A DNA stretch of 64,000 nucleotides. Source: Thermohalobaculum xanthum. Its GTDB lineage: Bacteria > Pseudomonadota > Alphaproteobacteria > Rhodobacterales > Rhodobacteraceae. Positions 17,764 to 26,414 of the stretch are shown in pieces. The translations under genes were made by a program, and so were the position numbers. Location: contig NZ_JAEHHL010000001.1 in assembly GCF_016623495.1 (NCBI RefSeq), forward strand, positions 1 through 64,000, in the 5' to 3' direction. Within the stretch, counting starts at the first letter, position 1. Every line of letters starts with the position of its first letter. The notes under the pieces were generated by a model that ran no database searches, was not told the DNA's origin, and worked only from the letters and a program-made list of their open reading frames with translations.

Positions 17764-17946
17764 ATGGTGAACCCGTTCATAGAGGTCGGCGCTCTGGTGC
17801 GCCATACCGGCGAGCCCGACTGGGGTATCGGCCAGGTGCAATCGATCATCGGCGAGCGCGTGACCGTCAATTTCGAGAATCAGGGGAAGGTTGTGCTTCA
17901 GGGTGCAGAGCTTCCCCTCGACCTTGTCGAGCCCGACCGCTTCTGA
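17764..17946 (+). CDS. DUF3553 small protein
   Basis: A 60-aa protein, entirely one DUF3553 domain (VGALVRHTGEPDWGIGQVQSIIGERVTVNFENQGKVVL, in pieces). This beta-barrel, Tudor/SH3-like module is related to the C-terminal domain of UvrD/PcrA helicases that contacts RNA polymerase, so a nucleic-acid or polymerase contact role is an inference. Stand-alone copies are found in Alphaproteobacteria. It lies 83 bp upstream-divergent from chpT. Confidence 0.8.
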   Translation: MVNPFIEVGALVRHTGEPDWGIGQVQSIIGERVTVNFENQGKVVLQGAELPLDLVEPDRF

Positions 17947-17964
17947 CCAGCGTCGCCGATAATG

Positions 17965-17994
17965 TGTGAAGGTTTCGTTAAAACGGCTTTCACA
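17965..17994. promoter_or_regulatory. Interrupted dyad upstream of olsB
   Basis: TGTGAA (17965-17970) is mirrored by TTCACA (17989-17994), with inner CGTT and AACG. It lies in the 178-bp gap between DUF3553 and olsB and could be an operator for olsBA or a weak hairpin. It does not match the Pho box. Confidence 0.35.
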
Positions 17995-18124
17995 AGGTGG
18001 TCGTGCGGGTTGCTTGCGTGACGGTTGCGCGGGATCGGCATTGCCCATAGTGTCCGCCAACCGGAAGGCGCTGGTGACAGGCGCCGCCGGCAAGAAGCTC
18101 GGAAGGTCTGGGAGATCACCGCTG

Positions 18125-18931
18125 ATGTATGTCGATGCCGGCCGCTTCGTCGTTCGACTGGCGGACTGCGCCGAGGACGTGGCGGCGGCTCAGCGCCTCA
18201 GATACCGTGTCTTCGTCGAGGAAATGGGCGCGACGGCCTCGCCTGAGGACGCCGCCGAGCGGCGCGAGCGCGACCGTTTCGATCCCTATTTCGATCACCT
18301 CCTGCTCATCGACCGCGAATGCCCGGATGCCGATCTCGAACGCGGCGTTGTCGGGGTCTATCGCGTCATGCGCAGCTCGGTCGCGCGTGCCGGGATCGGC
18401 TTTTACGGCGCGCAGGAATACGAACTGGGCCTTCTGCTGGACTATCCAAGCGAGACGCTCGAACTGGGGCGCTCCTGCGTCGACGCGGGCTATCGCGGCG
18501 GCACGGGGATGCATCTGCTCTGGACCGGGCTCGGGCACTACGTCGCCGAGCATGACGTCTCGATCCTGTTCGGGGTGGCGAGTTTCCATGGCACCGACAC
18601 CTCGGCGATCGCCCAGGCGCTGAGCTACCTGCACCACAACCACCTCGCGCCCGAAGACCTCCGCGTGCGGGCGGTCGCCGACCAGTTCACGTCGATGGAC
18701 ATCCTGCCGGAGGACCAGGTCAACCGGATGGAGGCGCTCAGGCAGATCCCGGCGCTGATCAAGGCCTATATCCGGCTTGGCGGCTTCGTTGGCGAGGGCG
18801 CCTATATCGACTGGGACTTCAACACGATCGACGTCTGCCTGATCATGGATACCGCGCGGATGGTCGAGCGCTATCGCACCTTCTACACGCAGGCGAAGAA
18901 GCCTGACAGCACGGCGACCGCCGCGGACTGA
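18125..18931 (+). CDS. olsB: Ornithine-acyl-ACP N-acyltransferase (GNAT family)
   Basis: A 268-aa GNAT-type acyltransferase that adds a 3-hydroxy fatty acyl chain to ornithine to give lyso-ornithine lipid, the first step of ornithine lipid synthesis. FVVRLADCAEDVAAAQRLRYRVFVEEMG is the typical opening, ELGRSCVDAGYRGGTGMHLLW the core, and FGVASFHGTD the conserved block of OlsB/hemolysin-like acyltransferases. Start ATG at 18125 with GGGAG upstream. It is followed 24 bp later by OlsA, which completes the pathway. Ornithine lipids often replace phospholipids under phosphate limitation, but no Pho box is apparent. Confidence 0.9.
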   Translation: MYVDAGRFVVRLADCAEDVAAAQRLRYRVFVEEMGATASPEDAAERRERDRFDPYFDHLLLIDRECPDADLERGVVGVYRVMRSSVARAGIGFYGAQEYELGLLLDYPSETLELGRSCVDAGYRGGTGMHLLWTGLGHYVAEHDVSILFGVASFHGTDTSAIAQALSYLHHNHLAPEDLRVRAVADQFTSMDILPEDQVNRMEALRQIPALIKAYIRLGGFVGEGAYIDWDFNTIDVCLIMDTARMVERYRTFYTQAKKPDSTATAAD

Positions 18932-18955
18932 GCGGGCGCAGGCCGGAGCGGTCGA

Positions 18956-19804
18956 ATGTCGAGCACCTGGAGGGGAGCAGAGCCCGATCACCTGCCGCCG
19001 CTCGGAACGGCGCAGAAGCTGCGCGGCGCGGTGCGGCTCACGGCTTTCATCCTCACGACGGCGGTGATCCTGGGGATGTTCCTGGTCGGTCGCGCGCTGC
19101 GCGGAGCCTTCGGACGCCGGGTGACCTTCCACTTCCTGCTGGCGCAATGCTGGGCCCGGGCGGGCCTTTGGCTGACGGGGCTTGGCCTGCGGGTCGAGGG
19201 ACGGCCGGTCGGTGCCGGGGCTCTTGTCGCCAACCACTCGTCCTGGATCGACATCCTCGCGCTTCGGGCCGTGACGCTGGTCTATTTCGTGGCGAAGTCC
19301 GAGGTCAGGGACTGGCCCGTCGTGGGCTTCATCACGCGCGTCACCGGAACCGTCTTCATCGAGCGCCGCCGCAGCCATGCCAAGCGGCAGGAAGAGATCC
19401 TGCGCGAGCGCATCGCTGCGAGCCAACTGCTGGCCTTCTTCCCCGAGGGCACCTCGACCGACGGGCTCCGGGTCCTGCCGTTCAAGAGCTCGCTCTTCTC
19501 GGTATTCTTTCTCGACGGCCATGGTGCCGAGCTTTGGGTCCAGCCGGTGACGATCCGCTATTTCCCCGACCCGCGGGATCGCGTGCCGCCAAGCTTCTAT
19601 GGCTGGTGGGGCGACATGAATTTCGAGGCGCATATCTGGCAGGTTCTGGCGCGTTCGCGGCACGGTCTGGTCGAGGTGATCTTCCACGAGCCCGTCCGCC
19701 CGACCGCGTTCGGCGATCGCAAGCTGCTGGCGGATCACGCCGGGCGCGCAGTCGCCGAGGGGCACGCCACGGGGCGGACGGTTCCGGCACCGCCGGGCCA
19801 CTAG
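18956..19804 (+). CDS. olsA: 1-acylglycerol-3-phosphate acyltransferase / lyso-ornithine lipid O-acyltransferase
   Basis: A 282-aa membrane-bound PlsC-family acyltransferase. It has one membrane anchor near 27-48 (LTAFILTTAVILGMFLVG), the HX4D catalytic motif NHSSWID (H94, D99) and the FPEGTS block (about 160). Because it sits directly after OlsB with the same orientation, I take it as the O-acyltransferase that makes ornithine lipid; these enzymes may also make phosphatidic acid. Length and layout match OlsA. The Rhodobacter enzyme is known to do both reactions. Confidence 0.88.
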   Translation: MSSTWRGAEPDHLPPLGTAQKLRGAVRLTAFILTTAVILGMFLVGRALRGAFGRRVTFHFLLAQCWARAGLWLTGLGLRVEGRPVGAGALVANHSSWIDILALRAVTLVYFVAKSEVRDWPVVGFITRVTGTVFIERRRSHAKRQEEILRERIAASQLLAFFPEGTSTDGLRVLPFKSSLFSVFFLDGHGAELWVQPVTIRYFPDPRDRVPPSFYGWWGDMNFEAHIWQVLARSRHGLVEVIFHEPVRPTAFGDRKLLADHAGRAVAEGHATGRTVPAPPGH

Positions 19805-19936
19805 CCATCGCCAGGGCAGGCGGGGTGCTTCGGTGCCGCCCCGGCAGCGTTCAGAGCGGCGCGACGGTGCGGGGTTGCCAGCCTACGGGGGGGCGGTGCT
19901 AAGCTGCCCTAGTTTTCACAACCTGACAGGTTCTCC

Positions 19937-21370
19937 ATGAGCGACAGCTCCTTCTCGTCGCAGCTTCCGCGGCGGGGCCCCACGCACCCCGAGATCAGCC
20001 TCGCGGTGTCCCCCCCCTCCGACATGACCGACCCCGTCGAGCTCGGCGCCTGGCTGCGCAATCACGCAGTCGAGGAGGTCGAGTGCGTGACGCCCGACTT
20101 TGCCGGCATCGGGCGCGGCAAGGTCATGCCCAGCTCGAAATTCATTCGCGACAATCCGACCTTCCTGCCGACCTCGCTTTTCTTCCTGACGATTACTGGC
20201 GGCTATCCGGATATCGCGAACTTCACCGGCTACGACACCGATGCCGACCTGATGCTCAAGCCCGACTACGGCACCATGCGTGCCGTCCCCTGGGCCAATG
20301 ACCGCTCGGTTCAGGTGATCCATGACGTGTCGGACCGCGAGGGGAACCTTGCGGATTTCGCGCCGCGCTCGGTGCTGCGCCGGGTGATCGGCCAATACGA
20401 GGCGCAGGGCTGGCAGCCGATCGTGGCGCCGGAGATCGAGTTCTACCTGACCAAGCCGAACACCGACCCGGACTATCCGCTCGAGCCGCCGCTCGGCCGC
20501 TCGGGGCGCCGGGCGCAGAAGAGCCAGGCCTACTCGATCTCGGCGGTCGACGAGTACGACACCGTGATCGAGCACATCTACGATTACGCCGAGGCGCTGG
20601 GGCTCGAGATCGACACCATCATCCAGGAAGCGGGTGCAGCCCAGCTCGAGGTCAACCTGCGCCACGGCGATCCGCTGGAACTGGCCGACCAGGTGTTCCT
20701 GTTCAAGCGCCTGATCCGCGAGGCGGCGCTACGCTGTGGCTGCTACGCCACCTTCATGGCCAAGCCGATGGAGGAGCAGCCCGGCTCGGCCATGCACATC
20801 CACCAGAGCGTGGTGGTGAAGGCGACGGGCGAGAACCTGTTCTCGACCCCGGAGGGCGCACCCTCGGACGCGTTTCGCCACTTCATCGGCGGGCAGCAGG
20901 CCTACCTCAAGGCGGCCTGCTGCCTGATGGCGCCTTACGTGAACTCGTACCGCCGCCTCGTCCCGGGCATCACCGCGCCGATCAACCTCGACTGGGGGCG
21001 CGACAACCGCACGACGGGCCTGCGGGTTCCGATCTCGCCGCCGGCCGCGCGGCGCGTCGAGAACCGGGTCGTGGGCGCCGACGCGAACCCCTATCTCGCG
21101 ATCGCCGGCACGCTCGCCGCGGGGCTCCTGGGGATGATCCAGGGCGTCGAGCCGCGCGACGAGGTGCGCTCGGACAGCTACGAGCGGCCGCGCGAATTGC
21201 CCTATGGCCTGCTTGATGCGGTCGAGCAGTTCAAGCGCTGCGATCCGCTGCGCGACGCGCTGGGCAAGGGGTTCTCGGACCTCTACGCCGCCGTGAAGGA
21301 GCACGAGTACGAGGAGTTCATGCGGGTGATCAGCCCGTGGGAGCGCGAGCACCTGTTGCTCAACGTCTGA
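19937..21370 (+). CDS. Glutamine synthetase family ligase (possible gamma-glutamylpolyamine synthetase)
   Basis: A 477-aa glutamine-synthetase-fold enzyme. It has an N-terminal beta-grasp part (about 40-130), then the catalytic barrel with APEIEFYL, EAGAAQLEVN, GSAMHIHQS, NSYRRLVPG and RRVENRVVGADANPY, covering the metal-, ATP- and glutamate-binding residues. The adenylylation loop motif of classic GlnA (NLYDLP) is not seen, so this is not the main ammonia-assimilating enzyme. PuuA-like gamma-glutamylputrescine synthetase is the nearest idea, though the substrate amine is unknown. A shorter start at MTDPVELG (residue 30) is possible. No other polyamine genes are adjacent. Confidence 0.8.
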   Translation: MSDSSFSSQLPRRGPTHPEISLAVSPPSDMTDPVELGAWLRNHAVEEVECVTPDFAGIGRGKVMPSSKFIRDNPTFLPTSLFFLTITGGYPDIANFTGYDTDADLMLKPDYGTMRAVPWANDRSVQVIHDVSDREGNLADFAPRSVLRRVIGQYEAQGWQPIVAPEIEFYLTKPNTDPDYPLEPPLGRSGRRAQKSQAYSISAVDEYDTVIEHIYDYAEALGLEIDTIIQEAGAAQLEVNLRHGDPLELADQVFLFKRLIREAALRCGCYATFMAKPMEEQPGSAMHIHQSVVVKATGENLFSTPEGAPSDAFRHFIGGQQAYLKAACCLMAPYVNSYRRLVPGITAPINLDWGRDNRTTGLRVPISPPAARRVENRVVGADANPYLAIAGTLAAGLLGMIQGVEPRDEVRSDSYERPRELPYGLLDAVEQFKRCDPLRDALGKGFSDLYAAVKEHEYEEFMRVISPWEREHLLLNV

Positions 21371-21386
21371 TCCGAACCTGCCGCAA

Positions 21387-21407
21387 GCGGCGGCCAGCGG
21401 CCGCCGC
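21387..21407. terminator. Hairpin between convergent GS-family and ThiE-like genes
   Basis: A perfect 9-bp stem GCGGCGGCC / GGCCGCCGC with a 3-nt loop, in the 56-bp convergent spacer. On the plus strand GTTGTCTT follows, a poor T-run. Probably a bidirectional terminator. Confidence 0.5.
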
Positions 21408-21426
21408 GTTGTCTTGCCGGTTCAGT

Positions 21427-22059
21427 TCAGCGCAGCGCCTCGGCGAAGGCCGACACCGCGGCGGCCGGGTCGGGCTGACCCCAGACCAGCGTGGGGTCGG
21501 GGACGACGAAGTCCGTGATCGCCGCCAGCCGCCGCGCGTCGTCGAGCGTGACGCCGCCCTCGGCGACGACGGGCGTCTCGATCATCTCGGACCACCACTG
21601 GAACAGCGCGTCGTCCGCCGCGGCTCCGTCGCCCAGCGCGCCCTGGACGCGCACCGGTCCCAGCGAGACGTAGTCCGCGCCCGCCTCGGCCAGTGACATC
21701 GCGCGGTGGCGCTCGGCGCCGCCGAAGGCGCCGATGATCGCATCGCGCCCCAGCGTCTTGCGCAGGTCCCGGATCGGCGCCCGGCTGCGGCCGATATGAA
21801 CGCCGTCGAGCCCGAGCGCGCCGACCAGGCGATGATGCTCGGCAATCACCAGCGGCACGTCCGCCTCGTGGCAGGGCGGCAGAAGGTGATTGGCCGCGCG
21901 GATCCACGCGGCCTCGTCCGGCCCTTCGCCGAGATCGAGGCGCAGGCACGCGACGGCGCCGGTCGACAGCATCGCCTGCAGCTCGGCGACATGAGTGTCG
22001 GGGTCGAAGGCGGCGGGGGTGACGATGTAGAGGCGCGCGGCCTCTGGTTCCTGGGTCAT
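21427..22059 (-). CDS. Thiamine phosphate synthase (ThiE/TenI) family protein
   Basis: A 210-aa TIM-barrel protein of the ThiE/TenI family. RLYIVTP near the start, LVIAEHHRLVGALGLDGVHIG (the family's D-GVHLG block), ADYVSLGPV and VVAEGGVT are recognisable. True ThiE couples the thiamine pyrimidine and thiazole phosphates; TenI-like proteins are aromatases with the same fold. The usual VNDR is IAEHHR here and the GPVF(P/S)T loop is altered, so full ThiE activity is uncertain. It is the last gene of a minus-strand run after two tandem unknown genes (29-bp gap). Confidence 0.7.
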   Translation of the reverse strand: MTQEPEAARLYIVTPAAFDPDTHVAELQAMLSTGAVACLRLDLGEGPDEAAWIRAANHLLPPCHEADVPLVIAEHHRLVGALGLDGVHIGRSRAPIRDLRKTLGRDAIIGAFGGAERHRAMSLAEAGADYVSLGPVRVQGALGDGAAADDALFQWWSEMIETPVVAEGGVTLDDARRLAAITDFVVPDPTLVWGQPDPAAAVSAFAEALR

Positions 22060-22088
22060 GGTGTCCTGGTCTTCGGCGCGAGGCTTGG

Positions 22089-22814
22089 TCAGTTGGGACA
22101 GCCGATGCGCTTCGGGACCATTAGACGGGCGGGACGGCGGCGCTCGGCCTCGGCGAACATCGGGCCGACATTCCTGCCGAAGGAACTCACATTGTCAACC
22201 TGTGCGACGTGACGCCTGAGCGCCGGCGTCAGCGCGGCCTCGCTCAGCGCCGGCAGCTTGGCGGGATCGTCGAAGCTGAACATGACATAGGCAAGGTCGT
22301 CGCCGCGGCGGATCACCCAGTCGCGGTCGCGGTCCTGCCACTCCAGCACGGCGTTGAGCGGGCGCGGCCAGCTCTTCAGCGGAAAGCGTCCGCAGACGAT
22401 CGGCCCCGGCCAGTGGCGGTAGTTCTCGCTCAGGAAGGGCGGCATCAGCTGGATCGTGCATTCCTCGTCACAGACGAAGAAGAGGTTGAGCGCGAGCTGC
22501 ACCGCCAGCGTCGTCGCGTCGCGCTGGGCCGAGGGCTTGATCGGCGTGACCAGCGCGCGGAACCCTTCCTCGCTGAGGCTGCTGTCGCGCGGGACGCGGC
22601 CAAGCTGTGGCGGCTGCGCTTTGGGATGCGACAGGCGCAGCCTCAGATCGAAGGGCGCGCGCAGCCGCACCAGCCGGTCCTCAAGCCCCGCCGCCACCAG
22701 TCCCGGCGCGCTTCCTGCGGCCTCCCGGCCCACCGGCTCGGGTGGGAAGAAGGCGAGCGCGGCCTGCGGCGAGGAATTGCGCCAGCCCACGGGGACGCGG
22801 ACGGGATCAGGCAT
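22089..22814 (-). CDS. Unknown protein, tandem paralogue B
   Basis: A 241-aa soluble protein with no signal peptide that I do not recognise. Its middle (FFVCDEECTIQLMPPFLSENYRHWPG, in pieces, then VCGRFPLKSWPRPLNAVLEW) aligns by eye with the same region of the upstream gene at 22807-23598, so the two are paralogues. Conserved pieces are a DE(E/P)CT motif, PPFL, WPG, GR(F/W)PL and an E-W pair. The protein ends with MVPKRIGCPN. Its ATG overlaps the upstream stop by 8 bp, so the two are coupled. The motif spacing faintly recalls DUF6065-type proteins, but this is only an impression. Confidence 0.75.
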   Translation of the reverse strand: MPDPVRVPVGWRNSSPQAALAFFPPEPVGREAAGSAPGLVAAGLEDRLVRLRAPFDLRLRLSHPKAQPPQLGRVPRDSSLSEEGFRALVTPIKPSAQRDATTLAVQLALNLFFVCDEECTIQLMPPFLSENYRHWPGPIVCGRFPLKSWPRPLNAVLEWQDRDRDWVIRRGDDLAYVMFSFDDPAKLPALSEAALTPALRRHVAQVDNVSSFGRNVGPMFAEAERRRPARLMVPKRIGCPN

Positions 22815-23598
22815 TCTCGACCTCGTCGAGCGGGACCAGCAGGCGCTGGGGGCGGCGCATGCGGGCCATCTCCCAGACCTGCTCGATCTTGTCGGTGATG
22901 TGGTGCAGGCCCTGCATCCCCTGTCGGTATTCCTCGAGTTCGGGCGTCAGTGCCGCCTCGATCATCTCGGGTCGCTTCTCGGGCCGGTCGAACTCGAAGA
23001 GGAACAGGCAGAGCGGCTCGCCCTGTTTGATCACGAGTTCCTGCCCCGGGTCCTCCCACTCGAAGGCCCAGCTCAGGTTCTGCGGCCAGAGCGTCAGCGG
23101 CCAGCGACCGGCGACTACGGTGCCTGGCCAGCGCCGGATCGACGGCCCCAGGAAGGGCGGCAGCTGCGACACCGTGCAGGGCTCGTCGGTCACCAGGAAG
23201 AAGGGCAGCCGAAGCTGGATCACCGGCTTGCGCGGATGCCGCCAGCGCGCAGGCGGCTCGACCACCAGCATGTCCTTGAGCTTGTCGGGCTGCACGAAGG
23301 TGCCTTGCTCGACCACCTGGAGCCCGAAGCCGCCCTGCGGGCCCTTGGTCATCTTCAGCCGCAGTCCGATTGGCGCGGGCAGTTCGACCAGCTGGCGCTC
23401 CATGCTGTTCACGGCCGGGCAGTTCTGCACGGCGCGCATGCCAAGCGGCCGGTCTCGGGTCGAAAAGACGGTGCGGGGCGGCGCGAAGGCGAAGCCCCCC
23501 TCTTGGTCGGTCAGGCAGAATCCGATGGGGCAGCGGGTGCTCGGTGCGTACATGGGGGGCTGATCCGGTCCGGCGCTTCTGAAATCCGCGTCGATCAT
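22807..23598 (-). CDS. Unknown protein, tandem paralogue A
   Basis: A 263-aa soluble protein of unknown function, paralogous to the overlapping downstream gene. Shared blocks: PFFLVTDEPCTVSQLPPFLG, RRWPGTVVAGRWPLTLWPQ, FEWEDPGQELVIKQGEPL and EAALTPEL. Internally RLVELPAPIGLRLKM-like and FGLQVVEQGTFV strands suggest a beta-rich fold. The start is taken at MIDADFRSAG; MYAPSTRCPIGF 15 residues later is an alternative, and neither has a strong ribosome site. It lies 56 bp before the cupin gene's stop in the same direction, so the run cupin, A, B, ThiE-like may be one operon. Confidence 0.72.
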   Translation of the reverse strand: MIDADFRSAGPDQPPMYAPSTRCPIGFCLTDQEGGFAFAPPRTVFSTRDRPLGMRAVQNCPAVNSMERQLVELPAPIGLRLKMTKGPQGGFGLQVVEQGTFVQPDKLKDMLVVEPPARWRHPRKPVIQLRLPFFLVTDEPCTVSQLPPFLGPSIRRWPGTVVAGRWPLTLWPQNLSWAFEWEDPGQELVIKQGEPLCLFLFEFDRPEKRPEMIEAALTPELEEYRQGMQGLHHITDKIEQVWEMARMRRPQRLLVPLDEVENA

Positions 23599-23654
23599 AG
23601 GGCCGATCCGAGCACCCCGCATGACCGCCCCGATCACGAGTGCGAGACCCGAGT

Positions 23655-24092
23655 TTACCCCGCCGTGCGCGGTGTCGGGCGCCAGTCGGGCGGCGCCAGC
23701 TCGAAGCCGCCGAACTCGAAGCCGGGTGAGACCGTGCAGCCCACCAGGGTCCAGGCGCCCAGCGAGCAGGCGGTTTGCCACCAACCCTGCGGCACGATGC
23801 GCTGCGGGCGCTGGCCGGTCGCGAATTCGGGCCCGAGGATCGTCGCCTCGGCGTCATGGCCGTTCGCCGACACGGTCAGGGATAGCGGCGCGCCGGCGTA
23901 CCAGTGCCAGATCTCGGCGGCGTCGACGCGATGCCAGTGGCTGACCTCGCCCGCTTCCAGCAGGTAGTAGATCGCCGTGCCGGCGGCGCGCTCGCCCTCG
24001 GCCGCCTCGGCGCGCCAGGTCTCGCGATACCAGCCGCCCTCGGGATGGCGCTGGAGTTCGAGCGTGCGGATGAGGTCCGGGGCGGTCGTCAT
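23655..24092 (-). CDS. Cupin domain protein (DUF985 / cupin_5)
   Basis: A 145-aa single-domain cupin. RHPEGGWYRETWRA is the DUF985 opening, IYYLLEAGEVSHWHRVDAAEIWHWYAG contains the metal-type histidines, and GWWQTACSLGAWTLVGCTVSPGF the closing strands. Members of this RmlC-like family bind small ligands; no reaction is assigned. It is the first gene of the minus-strand run that includes the two tandem unknown genes and the ThiE-like gene, and lies just below the fba terminator. Confidence 0.82.
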   Translation of the reverse strand: MTTAPDLIRTLELQRHPEGGWYRETWRAEAAEGERAAGTAIYYLLEAGEVSHWHRVDAAEIWHWYAGAPLSLTVSANGHDAEATILGPEFATGQRPQRIVPQGWWQTACSLGAWTLVGCTVSPGFEFGGFELAPPDWRPTPRTAG

Positions 24093-24145
24093 GGCGTCAG
24101 CCTAGTCGCGGGCCGATGGCTCGCAAGGGAATTCAGGCCACCGGA

Positions 24146-24176
24146 AGAAAAAGGCCCCGGCGTCGCCGCCGGGGCC
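24146..24176 (-). terminator. Intrinsic terminator of fba
   Basis: A perfect 10-bp stem (24153-24162 with 24167-24176, GGCCCCGGCG and complement), 4-nt loop, followed on the minus strand by TTTTTC. It lies 24 bp past the fba stop. Confidence 0.92.
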
Positions 24177-24199
24177 CTGCGATTGGCCGAGGGCGAGGA

Positions 24200-25129
24200 T
24201 CAGGCCTTGCCCTTGTAGATGTCGATCAGCGTGTTGAGCATCGCGATCGCGTCCTCGCGCGGGCGCTGGAAGGTGTTGCGACCGATGATCGAGCCGTTGC
24301 CCCCGCCGTCGCGGATCGCGCGGGCGTCGTCGTAGACCGAGCTCTCGCCCTTCTTCGCGCCGCCCGAGAAGACGACGATGCGTCGGCCGTTGAAGGCCGC
24401 CTGCATGCAGTGGGCGACGCGCTTGGCCTGCGTCGCGACGTCGATCTTCTCCTTCTCGTAGACCTTCTTGGCCTCGCCAAGCTCGAGATGGTCGGTCGAG
24501 AGCTTGATCTTGATGACATGCGCGCCCAGCAGCGCCGCGATCTGCGCGGCATAGGCGGCGATGTCGATCGCCGTCTCGCCGTCCTTCGAGATCGCCTCGC
24601 CGCGCGGATACGACCAGATCACGGTGGCGATGCCCGCGGCGGCGGCCTCCTCGCGCATTTCGCGGATCTCCTCGAACATGTCGAGCGCCATGTCCGAGCC
24701 GGGATACACCGTGAAGCCGATGGCCGAGCAGCCCAGGCGCAGCGCGTCCGACACCGATGCCGTGACCGCCTGGTTCTTGCCCGCGGTCTCCGACATCAGC
24801 GAGTTGGCCGAGTTGACCTTCAGGATCGTCGGGATCTGGCCGGCGAAGGTGTCCGCCCCCGCCTCGATCATGCCCAGCGGCGCGGCATAGGCGTTCAGCC
24901 CCGCGTCGATCGCCAGCTGGTAGTGGTAATGCGGATCATAGGCCGCCGGGTTCGGCGCGAAGCTGCGCGCCGGGCCGTGCTCGAAGCCCTGGTCGACGGG
25001 CAGGATGATCATCTTTCCGGTGCCGCCCAGCTTGCCGTTCATCAGCATGCGGCACAGGTTCGCCTTCACGCCGGGGTTCTCGCCCTCGTAGTTGGCCAGG
25101 ATCTTCTGAACTGTGCGGGTCGCCTTCAT
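24200..25129 (-). CDS. Fructose-bisphosphate aldolase class I (DhnA/FbaB type)
   Basis: A 309-aa archaeal-type class I aldolase. It cleaves fructose-1,6-bisphosphate to glyceraldehyde-3-phosphate and dihydroxyacetone phosphate through a Schiff base, most likely at a lysine in HVIKIKLS (K207/K209). ILPVDQGFEHGP (about 42-53), IWSYPRGEAI and the phosphate loop VVFSGGAKKGE near 240-255 are typical. A good AGAGGA ribosome site precedes the ATG. It follows pgk on the same strand and closes the block with a strong terminator. Confidence 0.92.
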   Translation of the reverse strand: MKATRTVQKILANYEGENPGVKANLCRMLMNGKLGGTGKMIILPVDQGFEHGPARSFAPNPAAYDPHYHYQLAIDAGLNAYAAPLGMIEAGADTFAGQIPTILKVNSANSLMSETAGKNQAVTASVSDALRLGCSAIGFTVYPGSDMALDMFEEIREMREEAAAAGIATVIWSYPRGEAISKDGETAIDIAAYAAQIAALLGAHVIKIKLSTDHLELGEAKKVYEKEKIDVATQAKRVAHCMQAAFNGRRIVVFSGGAKKGESSVYDDARAIRDGGGNGSIIGRNTFQRPREDAIAMLNTLIDIYKGKA

Positions 25130-25201
25130 GGGGTTCCTCTCTTCGCGATGCGGGCTCTTCCAGCCCTGCGGGATGGGGTGGGCGCGCCTGTGCGCCCGGG
25201 A

Positions 25202-26401
25202 TCAATTCGACAGCGCCGCGACGCCGGGCAGGGTCTTGCCCTCGAGCCATTCAAGGAAAGCCCCTCCGGCGGTCGAGACATAGGAGAATTTCGCAGCGGC
25301 GCCGGAATTGTTGAGCGCGGCGACCGTGTCGCCGCCGCCGGCTACCGACAGGAGCCGGCCCTCCTGCGTCAGCCGCGCCGCCGCCGCCGCCGCCTCGTCG
25401 GTCGCGCGGTTGAAGGGCTCGATCTCGAAAGCGCCGAGCGGGCCGTTCCAGACCACGGTCTTGGCGTTCTCGAACCGGCCGACGATGTCGCGCACCGCCT
25501 CGGGGCCCGCGTCGAGGATCATCGCGTCCTCGGGGCAGGCATCGGCCGGCACGACCTCCGACGGCGCGCCCGCCCGGAACTCGCGTGCCACCACCACGTC
25601 GCGCGGCAGGACGATCTCGCATCCCGCCGCCGACGCCTTCGCCATGATGTCCCGCGCGGTCGTCGCGAGATCATGCTCGCACAATGACTTGCCCACCGGC
25701 TTGCCCTGCGCGGCCAGGAAGGTGTTCGCCATGCCGCCACCGATGACGATCTGGTCGACCCGGGCGATCAGGTTGCCCAGGAGGTCGAGCTTGGTCGAGA
25801 CCTTGGCCCCGCCCACCACCGCGATCACCGGGCGCTCGGGCCTGGAAAGCGCCTTCTCCAGCGCGCGCAGCTCGGCCTCCATCAGCCGCCCGGCGGCCGA
25901 GGGCAGGAGGTGCGCGATCCCCTCGGTCGAGGCATGCGCGCGGTGCGCGGCCGAGAAGGCGTCGTTGACATAGACGTCGCCGACCTGGGCCAGTTGCCGG
26001 GCGAACTCGGGGTCATTGGCTTCCTCGCCGGCGTGGAAGCGGGTGTTCTCGAGCAGCAGCACCTGGTTGGGCTGAAGCCGGTAGGCCGCGTGCTCGGCGG
26101 GCGAGCCGACGCAGTCGGGCGCGAACTTCACCATGGGGCCGTCGCTGCCCAGCGCGGCGGTCAGCGCGTCGATGACATGGCCCAGCGACATCTCGGGCAC
26201 CGGCTTGCCCTTGGGGCGGCCGAAATGTGCCAGGAGGATCGGAAGGCCACCCTTTCTGATGACGTCCTTGATCGTCGGGATCACTGCGCGGATGCGGGTG
26301 TCGTCGGTCACGCGGCCGTTCTGCATCGGCACGTTGATGTCGACGCGGATCAGGACACGCTTGCCCTTGAGGTCGAGGTCGTCGAGGGTGCGAAAGCTCA
26401 T
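25202..26401 (-). CDS. pgk: Phosphoglycerate kinase
   Basis: A 399-aa two-domain kinase that interconverts 1,3-bisphosphoglycerate plus ADP with 3-phosphoglycerate plus [14 protein letters not shown] opens the N-domain, [10 protein letters not shown] and [16 protein letters not shown] follow, and the C-domain carries [12 protein letters not shown] and the nucleotide loop GGGDTVAAL near residue 370. A strong GAAGGAG site lies before the ATG. It starts 13 bp after the CDF stop and probably shares the gap transcript. A single copy in the window. Confidence 0.96.
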   Translation of the reverse strand: MSFRTLDDLDLKGKRVLIRVDINVPMQNGRVTDDTRIRAVIPTIKDVIRKGGLPILLAHFGRPKGKPVPEMSLGHVIDALTAALGSDGPMVKFAPDCVGSPAEHAAYRLQPNQVLLLENTRFHAGEEANDPEFARQLAQVGDVYVNDAFSAAHRAHASTEGIAHLLPSAAGRLMEAELRALEKALSRPERPVIAVVGGAKVSTKLDLLGNLIARVDQIVIGGGMANTFLAAQGKPVGKSLCEHDLATTARDIMAKASAAGCEIVLPRDVVVAREFRAGAPSEVVPADACPEDAMILDAGPEAVRDIVGRFENAKTVVWNGPLGAFEIEPFNRATDEAAAAAARLTQEGRLLSVAGGGDTVAALNNSGAAAKFSYVSTAGGAFLEWLEGKTLPGVAALSN

Positions 26402-26414
26402 CCGGTCAGCTCCT

